64,000 nt of DNA from Chryseobacterium sp. c4a (lineage in GTDB: Bacteria; Bacteroidota; Bacteroidia; Flavobacteriales; Weeksellaceae). A program made the position numbers and the translations under genes. Positions 63,256 through 64,000 of this stretch are shown here, piece after piece. The notes below the pieces were generated by a model, which did not search any database, was not told where the DNA came from, and saw only the letters and a list, made by a program, of their open reading frames with translations. The stretch is taken from the NCBI RefSeq assembly GCF_009900745.1, contig NZ_WXVU01000008.1, positions 62,001-126,000 of the forward strand, given 5' to 3'. Each line of letters starts with the position of its first letter. The first letter of the stretch is position 1.

Positions 63256-63889
63256 CTTTCTTTGGTTCTTCTTTTTTCTCGACCTTTAAAAGTCTTGGAT
63301 TATTAGCACATTTTTTATTGTAAAGCTCAATATAAGTTCCGTTATCTTTTATATTCGATACAAGTCCGGTTTTCTTATTCACCGTTACTGTATAATGTGT
63401 TTTCTGATAAGGACATTCCATTGAAGTTAATTTTCCAAGATCCAGATAATAATTCGTTTGATCTTCGTGGTAATTTCCTGCAAGATCTTTGAATTCTTCA
63501 TCAATCATATAGCCGTCAGCAGCCAATAGTATAGCGGCCTCCTGAGCATTATCAGCTTTTCCTACAAACTTCTTTAAAGCTTCTGTATCAAGAATATAAT
63601 TAATTTTCCCTCCGGAAGAATATGCTATATAATAAAAGCTATCTTCATTAGGAAACAGATTAAATCCGGAAAACTGAGGAGTATAGTTTAATTTTCCACC
63701 GGAGATTTTGATCTCCTCTCCTTTTCCATAGCTATTGTATACCAAAGTCCAGGAATCTACCTTATCATCAGGTTCAATTCGCTGTAAGGTATTAGGAATA
63801 CTAGAAAACTTTTTCTTTTCCTGAGCATATCCTAACACTGTAAAAAGTAAAAGTACTAACGCTGTGAATCGGAGTGTAAATTTAATCAT
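63224..63889 (-). CDS. Exported hypothetical protein
   Basis: 221 residues with a signal peptide (MIKFTLRFTALVLLLFTVLGYAQ). Beta-rich middle (FYYIAYSSGGKINYILD, YYLDLGKLTSMECPYQKTHYTVTVNKKTGLVSNIKDNG) and a basic Lys/Pro tail (KKEEPKKDEPKQTPKRR). No family recognised. It overlaps the GNAT gene by 32 nt and likely shares a transcript. Confidence 0.78.
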   Translation of the reverse strand: MIKFTLRFTALVLLLFTVLGYAQEKKKFSSIPNTLQRIEPDDKVDSWTLVYNSYGKGEEIKISGGKLNYTPQFSGFNLFPNEDSFYYIAYSSGGKINYILDTEALKKFVGKADNAQEAAILLAADGYMIDEEFKDLAGNYHEDQTNYYLDLGKLTSMECPYQKTHYTVTVNKKTGLVSNIKDNGTYIELYNKKCANNPRLLKVEKKEEPKKDEPKQTPKRR

Positions 63890-63921
63890 AGCCTAAAAAT
63901 AAGCATAAAAGATACCAAATA

Positions 63922-64000
63922 CTACATAAATTTATCTCCTTTCTTGAAATTTTTCAGATCCAGGACATAATCTTTGATCAGCTGGTCATTGTCTCTAGGA
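63922..64000 (-). CDS. C-terminal end of a protein (partial)
   Basis: Only the last 25 codons are in the window, ending LRDNDQLIKDYVLDLKNFKK-like sequence and KFM then a stop. Too short to assign. It reads on the minus strand toward the exported-protein gene at 63224-63889. Confidence 0.55.
   Translation of the reverse strand, partial: PRDNDQLIKDYVLDLKNFKKGDKFM

Overview
The window looks like chromosomal DNA from a Chryseobacterium-type member of the Flavobacteriia (Bacteroidota). Support: low G+C, promoters of the TTTG-N20-TAnnTTTG type, few Shine-Dalgarno sites, a type IX secretion (T9SS) sorting domain, many SPII lipoproteins and small TonB-C-terminus-like exported proteins, a LytS/LytTR pair, and a cysteine-free AccD of the kind I recall from this class. 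No rRNA, tRNA, phage, insertion sequence or CRISPR was seen.

Layout. 1-2116 (minus): HMG-CoA lyase, an exported TonB-CTD-like protein and a two-rhodanese sulfurtransferase cut by the window edge. 2889-19242 (plus): a block of four co-directional genes holding three very large proteins (1127, 2289 and 1707 aa) without signal peptides, plus a lipoprotein; the 1127-aa protein ends in a metzincin-type zinc site. 19380-23490: a gene-free tandem array of 17 units of about 250 bp. Read on the minus strand, every unit holds a Bacteroidota-type promoter with constant spacing, a transcript of about 90 nt and an intrinsic terminator. Substitutions between units keep the RNA stems paired on the minus strand. 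I read this as an array of 17 copies of one small-RNA gene, the most unusual object in the window.

23611-31865: peptidase T, exported proteins and lipoproteins, a Cys-rich leader peptide, a T9SS cargo protein, a beta-barrel protein and a LytS/LytTR two-component system. 32148-40209: Bcr/CflA exporter, AraC regulator, ThiL, thioesterase, HI0933-family flavoprotein, and a cluster of small envelope proteins. 40520-41748: six paralogous 51-55-aa peptides with a double-glycine-like leader and a Cys-rich core ending in CC. 41859-64000: mostly housekeeping genes (mutS, bestrophin, TrmH-type methyltransferase, CBS protein, nadK, fbaA, accD, SpmA/B-like membrane protein, exbB-exbD-tonB, DUF885 peptidase, nth, bcp, GNATs).

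Intergenic DNA carries two dispersed repeat families: a GGAAGCTGGAAGTT family (three copies) and an AACGCAAAG-type family (two places). Intrinsic terminators close many operons. All functional statements rest on motif reading by eye; no searches or folding programs were run.
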